Shown: positions 41,835 to 52,334 of the stretch, in pieces | How positions within the stretch are numbered: the stretch's first letter is position 1 | Layout of the letters: each line of letters starts with the position of its first letter | DNA from: Prevotella sp. | GTDB taxonomy: Bacteria; Bacteroidota; Bacteroidia; Bacteroidales; Bacteroidaceae | Assembly (NCBI GenBank): GCA_024697645.1 | Contig: JAILFH010000113.1 | Coordinates: forward strand, 61,925-125,924 | DNA: 64,000 nucleotides | Reading direction: 5' to 3' | Program-made: the position numbers and the translations under genes | Notes under the pieces: model-generated | What the model was told of the DNA's origin: nothing | The model's input: only the letters and a program-made list of their open reading frames with translations | The model's database searches: none

Positions 41835-41890
41835 CGGAGATATAATAAGGTGGTTTGCACGCAATCGTCTAATACGTTGACCAAAACAAC

Positions 41891-42592
41891 ATGACCATGG
41901 AACAACTCAATGCAAAAGATGAGAAAAATCCGCTGGAGGCAGCAGCGATGATCGATACAGTGCTTCGGCAGGAGAAGGACTGGAATACGCTTTATTTCTA
42001 TCAGAAGACGGTGGTACTCTATCAGATGACCTATGTGTTCTGCCAGCGGTTTCTACCAAAGTATGGCGACCGAACTGTCGACCAGATGGTGCAGGCTGCC
42101 CGTTCGGGTAAGCAGAACATCGTTGAAGGAATGGCCGATGGTGTGACTTCGATGGAACTGGAACTGAAACTGCTTAACGTGGCACGGGCCTCTCTGAAGG
42201 AACTACGGGAGGACTATGAGGACTATCTCTTGTCGCGCAGGCTGAGCCGATGGGTGAAGGGCCATCCTCGCTATAAAGCCTTGCTGGACTTCTGTCGTAA
42301 TCGGAATCAACTTGAGGACTATGAGCCGTTCTTCATGCGATGGAGCGATGAGGAGATGGCAAACACGGCTCTCTCGCTCTGCCATTTCACTGACAAGATG
42401 ATGGTGAAGTATGAGAAGTATCTGGAGCAGGACTTTGTAGAGAATGGGGGGATAAGAGAGCGGATGACTGCTGCCCGTCTGGGCTATCGAAACATCCAGA
42501 AGGCTACCATTGAAGCAAAGGATCGGGAGATTGCCGCCCTGAAAGCCGAGATTGCGAGGCTCAAGGACCGCATCAGGGAACTGGGTGGGTAG
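41891..42592 (+). CDS. four-helix-bundle (S23/IVP/Avd-like) protein with C-terminal coiled coil ('four helix bundle suffix' type)
   Basis: YQKTVVLYQMTYVFCQRFLPKYGDRTVDQMVQAARSGKQNIVEGMADG (xxxSGxxNIxEG motif) and C-terminal AKDREIAALKAEIARLKDRIREL. Confidence 0.85.
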   Translation: MTMEQLNAKDEKNPLEAAAMIDTVLRQEKDWNTLYFYQKTVVLYQMTYVFCQRFLPKYGDRTVDQMVQAARSGKQNIVEGMADGVTSMELELKLLNVARASLKELREDYEDYLLSRRLSRWVKGHPRYKALLDFCRNRNQLEDYEPFFMRWSDEEMANTALSLCHFTDKMMVKYEKYLEQDFVENGGIRERMTAARLGYRNIQKATIEAKDREIAALKAEIARLKDRIRELGG

Positions 42593-42605
42593 TGGCTGGG
42601 GGTAA

Positions 42606-42736
42606 GTAGTTGGACTAGTATCCCTAGTAATCCTAGTTTTCCTAGTTAGGCTAGTTCTCCTAGCATCCCTAGTTCTCCTAGTTTTCCTAGTTAGGCTAGT
42701 TCTCCTAGTCAGCCTAGTTTCCCTAGTAATCCTAGC
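42606..42736. repeat. 9-bp tandem array: 14 CTAG tetramers at exact 9-bp spacing (CTAGnnnnn)
   Basis: CTAG at 42615, 42624, 42633, 42642, 42651, 42660, 42669, 42678, 42687, 42696, 42705, 42714, 42723, 42732; degenerate GTAG in phase at 42606. Confidence 0.97.
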
Positions 42737-42769
42737 AAAAAAAGCCAGCCCCTAAAAACTCTTTCTTCA

Positions 42770-43591
42770 CTACTCCTTGAACATTTTGTTCTCCTGGGCA
42801 GGGATGGGCATGAAGCCTTCGGTGAGGAGTTGTTTTTCCTGCATGACTGTTTCGAGTTGGGCAAAGAAGGAGGTGCGGCCCAGTTGCTCGAGTCGTTCAG
42901 CCATCAGACTCTCGTCGTAGTTGAGGCGGGTGAGGGTTGCTGAGAGTTGAATGAGTTGCTGCTCGCCGATAGTTCCACGATGGTGCTGATAGCCGATGTA
43001 TTCAGTCTGCCTGAGAATCTCGCAAATGTTTGGGTCGGGCTCATCAAGGGCTTCGACCTTCTGCTGAATCTGCTGGCGGATGTTCTGGTCGTGCACTGCG
43101 ATGAGGTCGGCATAGAGCGAGACAATCCGTGCTGCATAGTCTTCAGAAGTAATGGATGTGGTAACTATCGGATTTCCAATGAGTTCGACCGAAAGTTTAG
43201 GATATTGTCTCTGGAGGTTCTCCTGTTCAATCTGGCTCGAAGCAATCAGGAGCAGAGTAGTCGGGAGAGACTTCGGGTCGTTCAGTCCAGCGTGGCTGAA
43301 GGGAAGGTCGCGATGAGGGCTGTTCCAAGGCTGGAGCGTGCTCATCGGAGTGATGATGCAGGGAATGAGCAACTGGCGTGCACGTCGGAGATAAGATGCA
43401 ATGGCATGATTGTCGTAGCCAAAGAGATGGATGAGGTCAGGATGCTCGTCAGTGATCGAGATGTTGTCAACCTTCATCAGTTGACTGCGGAGCATCCCAA
43501 CGAGTTCCTGGCAGATGACAGTCTCTTTCGGGCAGTTGTCATTGCCTTCAGAGGGTATAAGCCCTTTTGCGACGTGCAGTTGAATTCTCAT
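42770..43591 (-). CDS. hypothetical glycosyltransferase-like protein, 273 aa
   Basis: ORF adjacent to a GT2 gene on the same strand; family not firmly recognised. Confidence 0.6.
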   Translation of the reverse strand: MRIQLHVAKGLIPSEGNDNCPKETVICQELVGMLRSQLMKVDNISITDEHPDLIHLFGYDNHAIASYLRRARQLLIPCIITPMSTLQPWNSPHRDLPFSHAGLNDPKSLPTTLLLIASSQIEQENLQRQYPKLSVELIGNPIVTTSITSEDYAARIVSLYADLIAVHDQNIRQQIQQKVEALDEPDPNICEILRQTEYIGYQHHRGTIGEQQLIQLSATLTRLNYDESLMAERLEQLGRTSFFAQLETVMQEKQLLTEGFMPIPAQENKMFKE

Positions 43592-43612
43592 AAGCCATTT
43601 AGTTTTAGGGAA

Positions 43613-44941
43613 TCAGACCTTGTGCGACGTGAAGTCAGTCTTGTTGGCTCGCCAATAGCGAATGTGATGGAACATCTTATGCCAGATGCCACTGAGTTCG
43701 TAGGGGTAGATCTTCCAGGAGGGAATGTCCTCGTCGAATGCCCTGATGACCTTCTTCGCAAAAGTGGTGCGGAGAATGATGGTGAGCAGGAGCGAGAAGA
43801 CGGCTACACCCAGAAGAATCCAGCGCTGGGTGAGACCCGCAAAGACGCCAGTGGCAACGGCAGCGATGAAGGTCAGATGGAGTGCCAGTTCATCAATGAA
43901 AGGCAGCAGGCGATGACGGAAACTCCGACGGAGGAGTTTGCGTGTGTGAGTGTAGAAGATGTGCATGTTGCGCCAGGCATGCGGGGTAGGGGCATCGTAG
44001 ATGACCCAGGCATTGCGCTCTGCTGCCACAGCAGTCTGCCTGCGCTTAGCATACTTGTTGATGAGGAAATCGTATTCACCACGAATGGCCTGCAGATTGC
44101 CTCGATAGCCGTCACCAGCAATGAACTCGCTCTTGCGGAAGGCAATGTTGCCCTCGATGGAACGATAGGCTGTGCGGAGAGCCTCACGCATGGTGTAGCA
44201 AGCCTGTTGGAGTCGCTCAAAGCGATAGTAAGGTTTGGCCTCGTTGTCGAAGTTGTTGTAGCCAATCACGAGGTTGTGGTCGTCGTCACAGTAACTGGCA
44301 ATAGTCGCGAGCCACTGGGGACCACTGGGAGTACAGAATGCATCGACCAGCACAATCCACTCGTTGTGGGCAGCCTTCACACCCAGCGTGATGGCCAGTT
44401 TCTTCTTGCTCATGTAGCGCGAGGAATCAGGAACGTAGGTGGCGTAGAGGCGGCTGTTGGAAGAGAAACTGTTGATGACGTCCTCAGTGTCGCTGTCGCC
44501 TTTCTCGGCTACTACCACTACCTCGAAGTTGTCGTATTCCTGATTGAGAAACTCGGGCAGGTGTTGACGGAGCATCGGCGCCTGCTTGTGTTGAGCGGTG
44601 ATGAGCAGGGTCAGGGCAGGCGTGTTCTTATTCTCAGATGTCTCATTCTTCTCAGATGTTGTGGCTACTGCAGTGCTTACTTTCTCAGCAACTACAGGCT
44701 CTATGTCGGCTTGTGCAGCCTCATTGTCATTGGCTGTTTCGTTGCCTTCAGTTGCTGCTTCGTTATCGTCAGTTGCTGCTTGGGCATCACTAATGGTTGC
44801 CTCTTCGTCGCCTACAGCAAAGTCTTCTTCATCGGCTGCAGGCTGTGGAAATTTCCTGAAGAACGGACTAAGAAAAGGACTTAGTGCGGCCAGTAGCAAT
44901 ACCGCCGCACCAAGTATGAGTGTTATCAGGTCGAATGTCAT
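43613..44941 (-). CDS. family 2 glycosyltransferase, membrane-associated
   Basis: TLLITAQHKQAPMLRQHLPEFLNQEYDNFEVVVVAEKGDSDTEDVI, KLAITLGVKAAHNEWIVLVDAFC; N- and C-terminal TM segments. Confidence 0.88.
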   Translation of the reverse strand: MTFDLITLILGAAVLLLAALSPFLSPFFRKFPQPAADEEDFAVGDEEATISDAQAATDDNEAATEGNETANDNEAAQADIEPVVAEKVSTAVATTSEKNETSENKNTPALTLLITAQHKQAPMLRQHLPEFLNQEYDNFEVVVVAEKGDSDTEDVINSFSSNSRLYATYVPDSSRYMSKKKLAITLGVKAAHNEWIVLVDAFCTPSGPQWLATIASYCDDDHNLVIGYNNFDNEAKPYYRFERLQQACYTMREALRTAYRSIEGNIAFRKSEFIAGDGYRGNLQAIRGEYDFLINKYAKRRQTAVAAERNAWVIYDAPTPHAWRNMHIFYTHTRKLLRRSFRHRLLPFIDELALHLTFIAAVATGVFAGLTQRWILLGVAVFSLLLTIILRTTFAKKVIRAFDEDIPSWKIYPYELSGIWHKMFHHIRYWRANKTDFTSHKV

Positions 44942-44964
44942 TTTTTTATCTGTAAACTGCTTTT

Positions 44965-46128
44965 TTATATCATTTCTTCTGCAGTATAACCGACAGGTAG
45001 TCTGCGGCAGTTATACTGACTTGCCATGATTTCGCCATAGGCTCCAGCCGACCGCATGACCAAGAGATCACCCCGATGGCAGCGGTTCAGGTCGAAAGCC
45101 TTCACGAAGACATCACTCGACTCACAGATGGGGCCAACCACATCGTAGGTCTCCTCTGGCTCATCGCTCGAGATGTTTTCAATGCGATGGAAGGCATTGT
45201 AGAGTGCTGGACGAATGAGGTCGGTCATGCCTGCATCGACAATGGCAAACTGCTTGGCAGCACCCTGCTTCACATAGAGCACACGGGTGACAAGCGTTCC
45301 ACACTGGGCCACTACGGCTCTACCAAGTTCGAAATGCAGTTGCTGACCCGGGCGGAGTTTCAACTTCTTGGCATAGGTGTCGAAATAGTCCTTGAAGTCG
45401 GGAATCGGCATGTGGTTCGGGTGGTCGTAACTGATGCCAAGTCCACCGCCTACATTGATGTGCTCCAGTTTGACGTGCTTGCGTTCGAGTTGTATCTGCA
45501 GGTCGTTGATTCGGTTGCAGAGTGATTCAAAATCACCCATATCGAGAATCTGCGAGCCGATGTGGAAGTGGAGTCCAACAAACTTCACATTGTTCATCGT
45601 CTCAGAGATGCTGATCACCTCATCCATATCGCGCATGGCAATGCCGAACTTGTTCTCAGCCAGACCAGTGGTGATGTTGGCGTGAGTATGAGCGCCCACA
45701 TTCGGGTTTATACGGAGGCATACACGCGCTACCTTGCCCTTGGCTGCAGCCAACTCGTTGATGACCTCCAGTTCGGGAATGCTCTCCACATTGAAGCAGA
45801 AGATGTCGGCATCGAGACCGAGATTGATTTCCCAGTCGCTCTTGCCCACACCTGCATAGACAATCTTTGAGGCAGGGAATCCAGCATTGAGTGCTGCTCG
45901 GATCTCGCCACCACTGACGCAGTCGGCACCCAGTCCAGCCTGACTGATGATGCCCAGAACCTTCGGGTTCGCATTGGCCTTGACGGCATAGTGCACGTGA
46001 AAGCAATTGTGCTTTTTCGTTTCCTGATTGATGGCGTCAAGCGTCTGACGCAGAAGGGCTGTGTCGTAGTAGTAGAACGGAGTCTCTCGCTGAGAGAACT
46101 TCTCTACAGGGAATGTTCCTTTAATCAT
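44965..46128 (-). CDS. lysA: diaminopimelate decarboxylase
   Basis: TPFYYYDTALLRQTLDAI, HYAVKANANPKVL, GLHFHIGSQI, CESSDVF. Confidence 0.95.
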   Translation of the reverse strand: MIKGTFPVEKFSQRETPFYYYDTALLRQTLDAINQETKKHNCFHVHYAVKANANPKVLGIISQAGLGADCVSGGEIRAALNAGFPASKIVYAGVGKSDWEINLGLDADIFCFNVESIPELEVINELAAAKGKVARVCLRINPNVGAHTHANITTGLAENKFGIAMRDMDEVISISETMNNVKFVGLHFHIGSQILDMGDFESLCNRINDLQIQLERKHVKLEHINVGGGLGISYDHPNHMPIPDFKDYFDTYAKKLKLRPGQQLHFELGRAVVAQCGTLVTRVLYVKQGAAKQFAIVDAGMTDLIRPALYNAFHRIENISSDEPEETYDVVGPICESSDVFVKAFDLNRCHRGDLLVMRSAGAYGEIMASQYNCRRLPVGYTAEEMI

Positions 46129-47441
46129 GAGAACAACTTTTCGCTCAGACTTTGCAATGCACGCTTCTTGTCGCTACCCTTGATGAGGAAAGAGATGTTG
46201 TAGTTGGAACCACCATAGGAGATCATGCGCACGGGGATGTTCTGCATGGCCTCGAGCACGAGAGTCTCGAAACCAAGGTTGCTCCAGTCGAGGTCGCCCA
46301 CAACGCAGATGATGGCCATATCGCTATCAACGGTGACAGTACCGTATTTCTTCAGTTCATTGACGATGTCGGTCAGATGGGCCTGATTGTCGATGCTCAT
46401 CGAGACGCCAACCTCAGAGGTGGCAATCATGTCGATAGGAGTCTGATAGGATTCGAAGATCTCGAACACCTTGCGCAGGAAACCTGTTGCCAGAAGCATG
46501 CGCGACGACTTGATCTTAATAGCGGTGATATTGTCCTTGGCAGCAACGGCCTTGATCTTGCCGCGCATGATGACGTTGTCGATGATTGTTCCGTCGGCCT
46601 GAGGATTCATCGTGTTCTTCAGTCTGACGGGAATGCCTGCAAACTTAGCGGGCTGTACGCAGGTGGGGTGGAGGATCTTGGCACCGAAGTAAGCAAGTTC
46701 GGCAGCCTCTTCGAAGTTCAGTTGGCGCACGGCCTCAGTCTTCTCAACCACACGAGGATCATTGTTGTGCATTCCATCGATGTCGGTCCAGATCTGAATC
46801 TCATCAGCGGGAAGTGCTGCACCCACAAGTGAGGCAGTATAGTCGCTGCCACCACGCTGCAGATTGTCGACCTCACCATAGGCATTGCGGCAGATGAAGC
46901 CCTGCGTAACGTAGATCTGATAGCCTTCGTTCTTCGCCATGATAGCAGCCAGTTTCTCCTTGATGTACTGTGGGTCAGGCTCACCGTTCTTGTCGGTGCG
47001 CATGAAGTCGAGAGCCGACAGCAGAACAGCCTTGATGCCCTGTTCCTGCAGGTAGTTCACCATCATGTTTGTCGACATCACTTCGCCCTGGGCCACGATA
47101 CTCTTCTCCTCAAACGAAGTGAAGATGTCCTTTGTGAACGAGCGGAGATAGTCGAACTCCTGACGCAGGAAGTCGCGAGTGAGTTGCTTATAGTGGTCGG
47201 TGCTGTAGAGTTCTTCCACGTGCACCATGTATTTCTTTTCGAGTGTGTTGATGATTTCGTTAGCCCCCTCGGGGTTCTTTTTGTAGAGATAGTCGGAAAT
47301 TTCTACAAGCGAATTGGTTGTACCGCTCATAGCAGAAAGTACGACAAATGTCTGTTCGCCCGACTCCGTGACAAGAGAGGCGACATTCTTGATGCGTTCA
47401 GGGGAACCCACTGATGTTCCGCCAAATTTCATTACTTTCAT
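46125..47441 (-). CDS. lysC: aspartate kinase
   Basis: MKVMKFGGTSVGSPERIKNVASLV, RGGSDYTASLVGAAL; overlaps lysA by 4 bp. Confidence 0.95.
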   Translation of the reverse strand: MKVMKFGGTSVGSPERIKNVASLVTESGEQTFVVLSAMSGTTNSLVEISDYLYKKNPEGANEIINTLEKKYMVHVEELYSTDHYKQLTRDFLRQEFDYLRSFTKDIFTSFEEKSIVAQGEVMSTNMMVNYLQEQGIKAVLLSALDFMRTDKNGEPDPQYIKEKLAAIMAKNEGYQIYVTQGFICRNAYGEVDNLQRGGSDYTASLVGAALPADEIQIWTDIDGMHNNDPRVVEKTEAVRQLNFEEAAELAYFGAKILHPTCVQPAKFAGIPVRLKNTMNPQADGTIIDNVIMRGKIKAVAAKDNITAIKIKSSRMLLATGFLRKVFEIFESYQTPIDMIATSEVGVSMSIDNQAHLTDIVNELKKYGTVTVDSDMAIICVVGDLDWSNLGFETLVLEAMQNIPVRMISYGGSNYNISFLIKGSDKKRALQSLSEKLFS

Positions 47442-47452
47442 TGTCTTTGTGC

Positions 47453-48157
47453 TTAAATTGTTGTTGTATCCTGTTTGTTGTATTCTTGTGTAATCTCTTT
47501 AATGTTGCCGTCTTCGCATTGATAGACGATGCCTGGGAACTTGTCGAGCATGGGGATGTTGTGGGTCGACATGACGACAGCCGTACCAGTTTTAGTGATG
47601 TCCTTGAGCAGGGCCACGATGTTGGTAGCGGTCTCTGGGTCGAGATTGCCAGTAGGCTCATCGGCGACAATGATTTTCGGAGTGTTCAGCAATGCGCGAG
47701 CAATGGCAATACGCTGCTGCTCGCCACCAGAAAGTTCCGACGGCATCTTGTAACTCTTCTCGCTCATGCCGACATCGGCCAGCACTTCCTCGATGCGCTT
47801 GTTGATGTCCTCCTTCTTCTTCCATCCAGTAGCCTTGAGCACAAAGCGGAGATTCTGAAACACGTTGCGGTCGTGCAGCAATTGGAAATCCTGAAAGATG
47901 ATTCCCATCTCCTTCCTCAGTGCAGGCACTTCCTTACGGCGAATCTTGGTCAGGTCGCGTCCAAGCACCTCAGCCTGTTCCGCCTCGTCGGGGTTGATGT
48001 CAATCTCGCAGTACATCGTTTTCAGGAGCGAACTCTTGCCCGATCCTACTTTTCCGATAATGTAGATGAATTCACCTTCGTCGGCATGGAAGTCCACTTC
48101 GTCGAGAATCAGAGCATCTGCCTGATAGACTTTCACTTTCTTATATTCTACTAGCAT
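47453..48157 (-). CDS. cell-division-type ABC ATPase (FtsE-like)
   Basis: [52 protein letters not shown]. Confidence 0.92.
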   Translation of the reverse strand: MLVEYKKVKVYQADALILDEVDFHADEGEFIYIIGKVGSGKSSLLKTMYCEIDINPDEAEQAEVLGRDLTKIRRKEVPALRKEMGIIFQDFQLLHDRNVFQNLRFVLKATGWKKKEDINKRIEEVLADVGMSEKSYKMPSELSGGEQQRIAIARALLNTPKIIVADEPTGNLDPETATNIVALLKDITKTGTAVVMSTHNIPMLDKFPGIVYQCEDGNIKEITQEYNKQDTTTI

Positions 48158-48206
48158 CGTATCCTGTGTGATTATATAAAATTCTTGTTCTGATTACAAT
48201 TGTGCG

Positions 48207-48214
48207 CAAAATTA
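48207..48214 (-). promoter_or_regulatory. -7 box TAATTTTG for the FtsE-like gene
   Basis: CAAAATTA on the + strand. Confidence 0.55.
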
Positions 48215-48429
48215 CTAAAAATAATTGAAATGTCAGAATTTTCTTCACCTTATTTTAATAATATAGTGAAGATTGGGGGAGAAGGGAAATTTTATCGAGG
48301 AAGGAGAAACGAGGAGGGAGGAACGAGAATAGTCTTGACTGCTGACGTTTAAACACGGATGACACAGATTTTTCTGAAGCTTTAAATGTCACGGATTTTT
48401 GTTCACCGATTTTCACTGTAATTGCTTTC

Positions 48430-48605
48430 TGATTCGTATTTGTGATTTGCGACTCGTAGTTTGTGTTTGCGCTTTGTCAATTTGGCTTGATAAATATGTG
48501 CTTTGTTTTGTGCTTTGTTTTGTGCTTTGTTTTGCGATTTGTTTATGCGGTTTGTTTTGCTATTTAGTTTGCGATTTGTAATTTGTAATTTGTTATTTGC
48601 TATTT
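48430..48605. repeat. degenerate T/G-rich tandem array with 12-bp core period (GTGCTTTGTTTT), decaying into 7-bp (TAATTTG) units
   Basis: Core units at 48498, 48510, 48522, 48534. Confidence 0.75.
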
Positions 48606-48645
48606 GTAAAAAGTCCCTCCGAAAGAGTGATTCCTTCGAAGGGAC
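48606..48645 (-). terminator. secA terminator stem GTCCCTTCGAA...TTCGGAGGGAC + TTTTT
   Basis: 10/11-bp stem with T run on the minus strand. Confidence 0.7.
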
Positions 48646-48686
48646 AAATTATTTGTTTTCGGTAGTTGGCTTTAGCCAAATTGGCA

Positions 48687-51600
48687 TTAGACGATGCCTC
48701 TACCGTGACAGTTCTTAAATTTCTTTCCGCTTCCGCAGGGGCAGGGATCATTACGTCCGGGCAACTTGTCCTTGACAATCGGCTGACGATTCTGCTGCTT
48801 GGCAGTCTCGCGGGTGTCTTGCTGGGCTGCTGCCTGCTGATTCTTGTCGACCAGTTCCTCACCACGCTGCTCGTTGTAGCGCTGTGAACGCTGTTCAGGT
48901 GCTGCCTCACGAACTTCCTGCTGCTCAATCTCGGGAATCTGACCACGAGTAAGGATTGATGCAATGCGGTTGTTCATGTCGTTCACCATATCATCGAAGA
49001 GTTTTGCACTCTCGAGTTTGAAGATGAGCAACGGATCCTTCTGCTCATAAGACGCGTTCTGTACAGAATGGCGCAGTTCGTCGAGTTGACGCAGATTCTC
49101 CTTCCAACATTCATCGATGATGTGGAGCATGATGGTCTTCTCGAATTGCTTCACTACTGACTTAGCCTCACTGTCGTAAGCCTCGCGGAGGTTGCAGGGG
49201 ATGTTGTAGACGCGCTTGCCATCGGTAATGGGCACGAGAATGCGCTCATACATTGTTCCCTGATTCTCCTGCACCTGCTTGATGACGGGCCATGCAACAG
49301 TCTGAAGGCGCTCAGTCTTGCGGGTGAACGACTGCATTGCAGCCTGGAAGGCCTGCTCGAAGAGTTGCTCACGATTGGTGTTGATGAACTCCTCGCTGGT
49401 GAACGGGCATTCCATCGAGAGAATCTTCAGGAACTGCTCGCGGCAACCAGTATAGTCGTTGTTGTCGATAATATTGATGGTGCGGTCCCAGATGATGTTG
49501 GCAATATCCATACCGATGCGCTCGCCCATGAGGGCGTGACGACGCTTGTCATAGACAACAGTACGCTGCTTGTTCATCACATCGTCGTATTCGAGCAGAT
49601 GCTTACGAATACCGAAGTTGTTCTCCTCAACCTTCTTCTGTGCGCGCTCAATGTTCTTCGTGATCATTCCACTCTCGATACGCTCACCTTCCTTGAAGCC
49701 CAGACGGTCCATCACGGAGGCAATGCGCTCAGAACCGAACAGACGCATCAGTTTGTCCTCAAGCGAAACATAGAAGACACTGCTACCCGGGTCACCCTGA
49801 CGTCCTGCACGACCACGCAACTGGCGGTCAACACGACGGCTCTCATGACGCTCTGTACCAATGATGGCCAGACCTCCGGCAGCCTTCACCTGATCTGACA
49901 ACTTAATATCGGTACCACGACCAGCCATGTTGGTAGCAATGGTGACAGCACCGAGCAGACGACCTTCCTCACGCACATCCTGCGTGTCGTCATTTGCAAA
50001 TTTCTTGTCGGTATTGGCCAGTTCCTCATTGTGGCGCAGTGCAGACATCTTGTCGCAGAATGCACGACCGTCGAGAGAAACAAAGGCCGTTCCCTGAGTC
50101 GACTGACCTGCGAGAGCCACGATGTCGGCCTCCTTCTGGTGGAGTTTAGCGTTCAGCACCTGATGAGGAATCTTGCGCATCGAGAGCATCTTCGAGAGCA
50201 TCTCAGAGATTTCAACCGAAGTAGTACCCACAAGGCAGGGGCGGCCATTGGCACGCATCTCCACAATCTCGTCGATGACAGCACGATACTTCTCACGTGC
50301 AGTCTTATAGACGCGGTCGTCCTGATCGTTACGGATGACAGGCTTGTTGGTAGGAATCTCCACAACGTCGAGTTTGTAGATGTCCCAGAACTCACCAGCC
50401 TCGGTAGAAGCCGTACCGGTCATACCAGCCAACTTATGATACATACGGAAGTAGTTCTGCAGCGTAATCGTTGCGAAGGTCTGCGTAGCAGCCTCCACCT
50501 TCACGTGCTCCTTGGCTTCAACGGCCTGATGGAGACCATCGCTCCAGCGGCGACCTTCCATAATACGACCTGTCTGCTCATCGACAATCTTCACCTCGCC
50601 GTCGATGACAACATACTCATCGTCCTTGTTGAACATACAGTAAGCCTTCAGCAACTGGCGGATGGTGTGAACACGTTCCGACTGAACAGCGTAGTGGTTG
50701 AGCATTTCGTCTTTCTTGTCAATGCGCTGTTCCTCAGTCAGCGACTGATCAGCCTCGAGTGCTGAGAGTTGTGCGGTGATGTCGGGCAACACGAAGAGGT
50801 CGCGGTCGTTCACCTGAGATGCAAGCCAGTCGGTACCCTTATCGGTGAGTTCGCAGGAGTTCAGTTTCTCTTCAACGACGAAGAACAGGGGCTCGACAGC
50901 CTCCGGCATACGGCGGTTGTTGTTCTCCATGTAACTCTCCTCCGTGCGGAGCATACCAGCCTTGATGCCTTCCTCAGAAAGATACTTGATGAGTGGCTTG
51001 TTCTTCGGCATACACTTATAGGAGCGGAACAGCGAGAGGAATCCCTCGTCGAGAATCTCCTGACCTTCCTTCTTCTGGCCTTCCTCCACCATCTTCTGGC
51101 CTTGGGAGATCTTCTGCTTGGCATCAGCCAGGAACTGAGTAGCCAGACGACGCTGCACGTCGACAAGTCGCTCCACCAGCGGCTGATACTCTTCAAACAT
51201 CTGGTCGTCGCCCTTGGGCACAGGACCAGAGATAATCAGAGGTGTACGGGCATCATCGACCAACACTGAGTCAACCTCGTCGACGATGGCATAGTTGTGG
51301 CGACGCTGCACGAGATCCTGTGGCGAAGAGGCCATGTTGTCGCGCAGATAGTCGAAACCGAATTCATTGTTCGTACCGAAAGTGATGTCGGCATTATAGG
51401 CACGACGGCGCTCGTCAGAGTTCGGGCGGTGCTTGTCGATACAGTCAACAGAGAGTCCGTTGAACATATAGAGCGGTCCCATCCACTCAGAGTCACGCTT
51501 GGCCAGATAGTCGTTCACAGTCACCACGTGAACACCGTTGCCAGTCAGTGCGTTCAGGAACACAGGGAGGGTAGCAACCAGCGTCTTACCTTCACCCGTA

Positions 51601-52178
51601 GCCATCTCCGCAATCTTTCCCTGATGCAGGGCAATACCACCGAAGAGTTGCACGTCGTAGTGAATCATTTCCCACTTCAGGTCGTTGCCACCAGCCGTCC
51701 AGTGGTTGTGGTAGATGGCCTTGTCGCCGTCGATGGTGATGAAGTCCTTCTTCGGGTCGGCAGCCAGATCGCGGTCGAAGTCAGTGGCCGTAACGATGGT
51801 CTCCTCGTTCTCGGCAAATCGGCGGGCAGTATCCTTCACAATGCTGTAGGCAACGGGCATCACCTCGTCGAGTGCCTTCTCATAGACCTCGAGTGCCTCC
51901 TTGTCGAGTTTGTCAATCTGGTTGAAGATGGCCTCGCGCTCGTCGAGTGGAGTATCCTCGATGGTCGACTTCAGTTCGGCAATCTTGTCCTGAATGTCGC
52001 GAGCCGAGTCCTGTACATACTTCTGTATCTCCTTCGTCTTGGCGCGCAGTTCGTCGTTGCTCAGCGCCTTGATTTCAGGATACACTTTCTTCACCTCTTC
52101 AACAAGAGGCTGGATGAGTTTCATGTCACGTGTCGACTTGTCGCCGAAGAGTGACTTAAGGAATTTGTTAAAATTCAT
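48687..52178 (-). CDS. secA: preprotein translocase ATPase subunit
   Basis: [61 protein letters not shown]-terminal zinc motif [14 protein letters not shown]. Confidence 0.98.
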   Translation of the reverse strand: MNFNKFLKSLFGDKSTRDMKLIQPLVEEVKKVYPEIKALSNDELRAKTKEIQKYVQDSARDIQDKIAELKSTIEDTPLDEREAIFNQIDKLDKEALEVYEKALDEVMPVAYSIVKDTARRFAENEETIVTATDFDRDLAADPKKDFITIDGDKAIYHNHWTAGGNDLKWEMIHYDVQLFGGIALHQGKIAEMATGEGKTLVATLPVFLNALTGNGVHVVTVNDYLAKRDSEWMGPLYMFNGLSVDCIDKHRPNSDERRRAYNADITFGTNNEFGFDYLRDNMASSPQDLVQRRHNYAIVDEVDSVLVDDARTPLIISGPVPKGDDQMFEEYQPLVERLVDVQRRLATQFLADAKQKISQGQKMVEEGQKKEGQEILDEGFLSLFRSYKCMPKNKPLIKYLSEEGIKAGMLRTEESYMENNNRRMPEAVEPLFFVVEEKLNSCELTDKGTDWLASQVNDRDLFVLPDITAQLSALEADQSLTEEQRIDKKDEMLNHYAVQSERVHTIRQLLKAYCMFNKDDEYVVIDGEVKIVDEQTGRIMEGRRWSDGLHQAVEAKEHVKVEAATQTFATITLQNYFRMYHKLAGMTGTASTEAGEFWDIYKLDVVEIPTNKPVIRNDQDDRVYKTAREKYRAVIDEIVEMRANGRPCLVGTTSVEISEMLSKMLSMRKIPHQVLNAKLHQKEADIVALAGQSTQGTAFVSLDGRAFCDKMSALRHNEELANTDKKFANDDTQDVREEGRLLGAVTIATNMAGRGTDIKLSDQVKAAGGLAIIGTERHESRRVDRQLRGRAGRQGDPGSSVFYVSLEDKLMRLFGSERIASVMDRLGFKEGERIESGMITKNIERAQKKVEENNFGIRKHLLEYDDVMNKQRTVVYDKRRHALMGERIGMDIANIIWDRTINIIDNNDYTGCREQFLKILSMECPFTSEEFINTNREQLFEQAFQAAMQSFTRKTERLQTVAWPVIKQVQENQGTMYERILVPITDGKRVYNIPCNLREAYDSEAKSVVKQFEKTIMLHIIDECWKENLRQLDELRHSVQNASYEQKDPLLIFKLESAKLFDDMVNDMNNRIASILTRGQIPEIEQQEVREAAPEQRSQRYNEQRGEELVDKNQQAAAQQDTRETAKQQNRQPIVKDKLPGRNDPCPCGSGKKFKNCHGRGIV

Positions 52179-52254
52179 ATCTTACGTTATCTTTTTTGTC
52201 AGATTTGTAAACGCGCTCAAGCAGATTCCATGAGTCAATCTGCGAAAGCGACTG

Positions 52255-52262
52255 CAAAATTA
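52255..52262 (-). promoter_or_regulatory. -7 box TAATTTTG for secA
   Basis: CAAAATTA on the + strand. Confidence 0.55.
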
Positions 52263-52334
52263 CGAATAAATTTCCGTAATCTGCACATTATTAAATGAAA
52301 AATGAAAAATAGCCCCTAAAAATGTCGTATAAAT

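Noticed and set aside
42606-42736. CTAG array as a mini-CRISPR
   Set aside because: Constant part is only 4 bp and variable part 5 bp; reported instead as a phased tandem repeat
42947-44884. 645-aa ORF on the + strand opposite the GT2 gene
   Set aside because: Antisense to well-supported family-2 glycosyltransferase and 273-aa CDSs; no recognisable domain; codon-usage shadow ORF
48342-48420. ACACGGATGACACAGATTTTT-like repeats as a mobile element
   Set aside because: Only fragmentary, no boundaries or inverted ends visible; too weak to call
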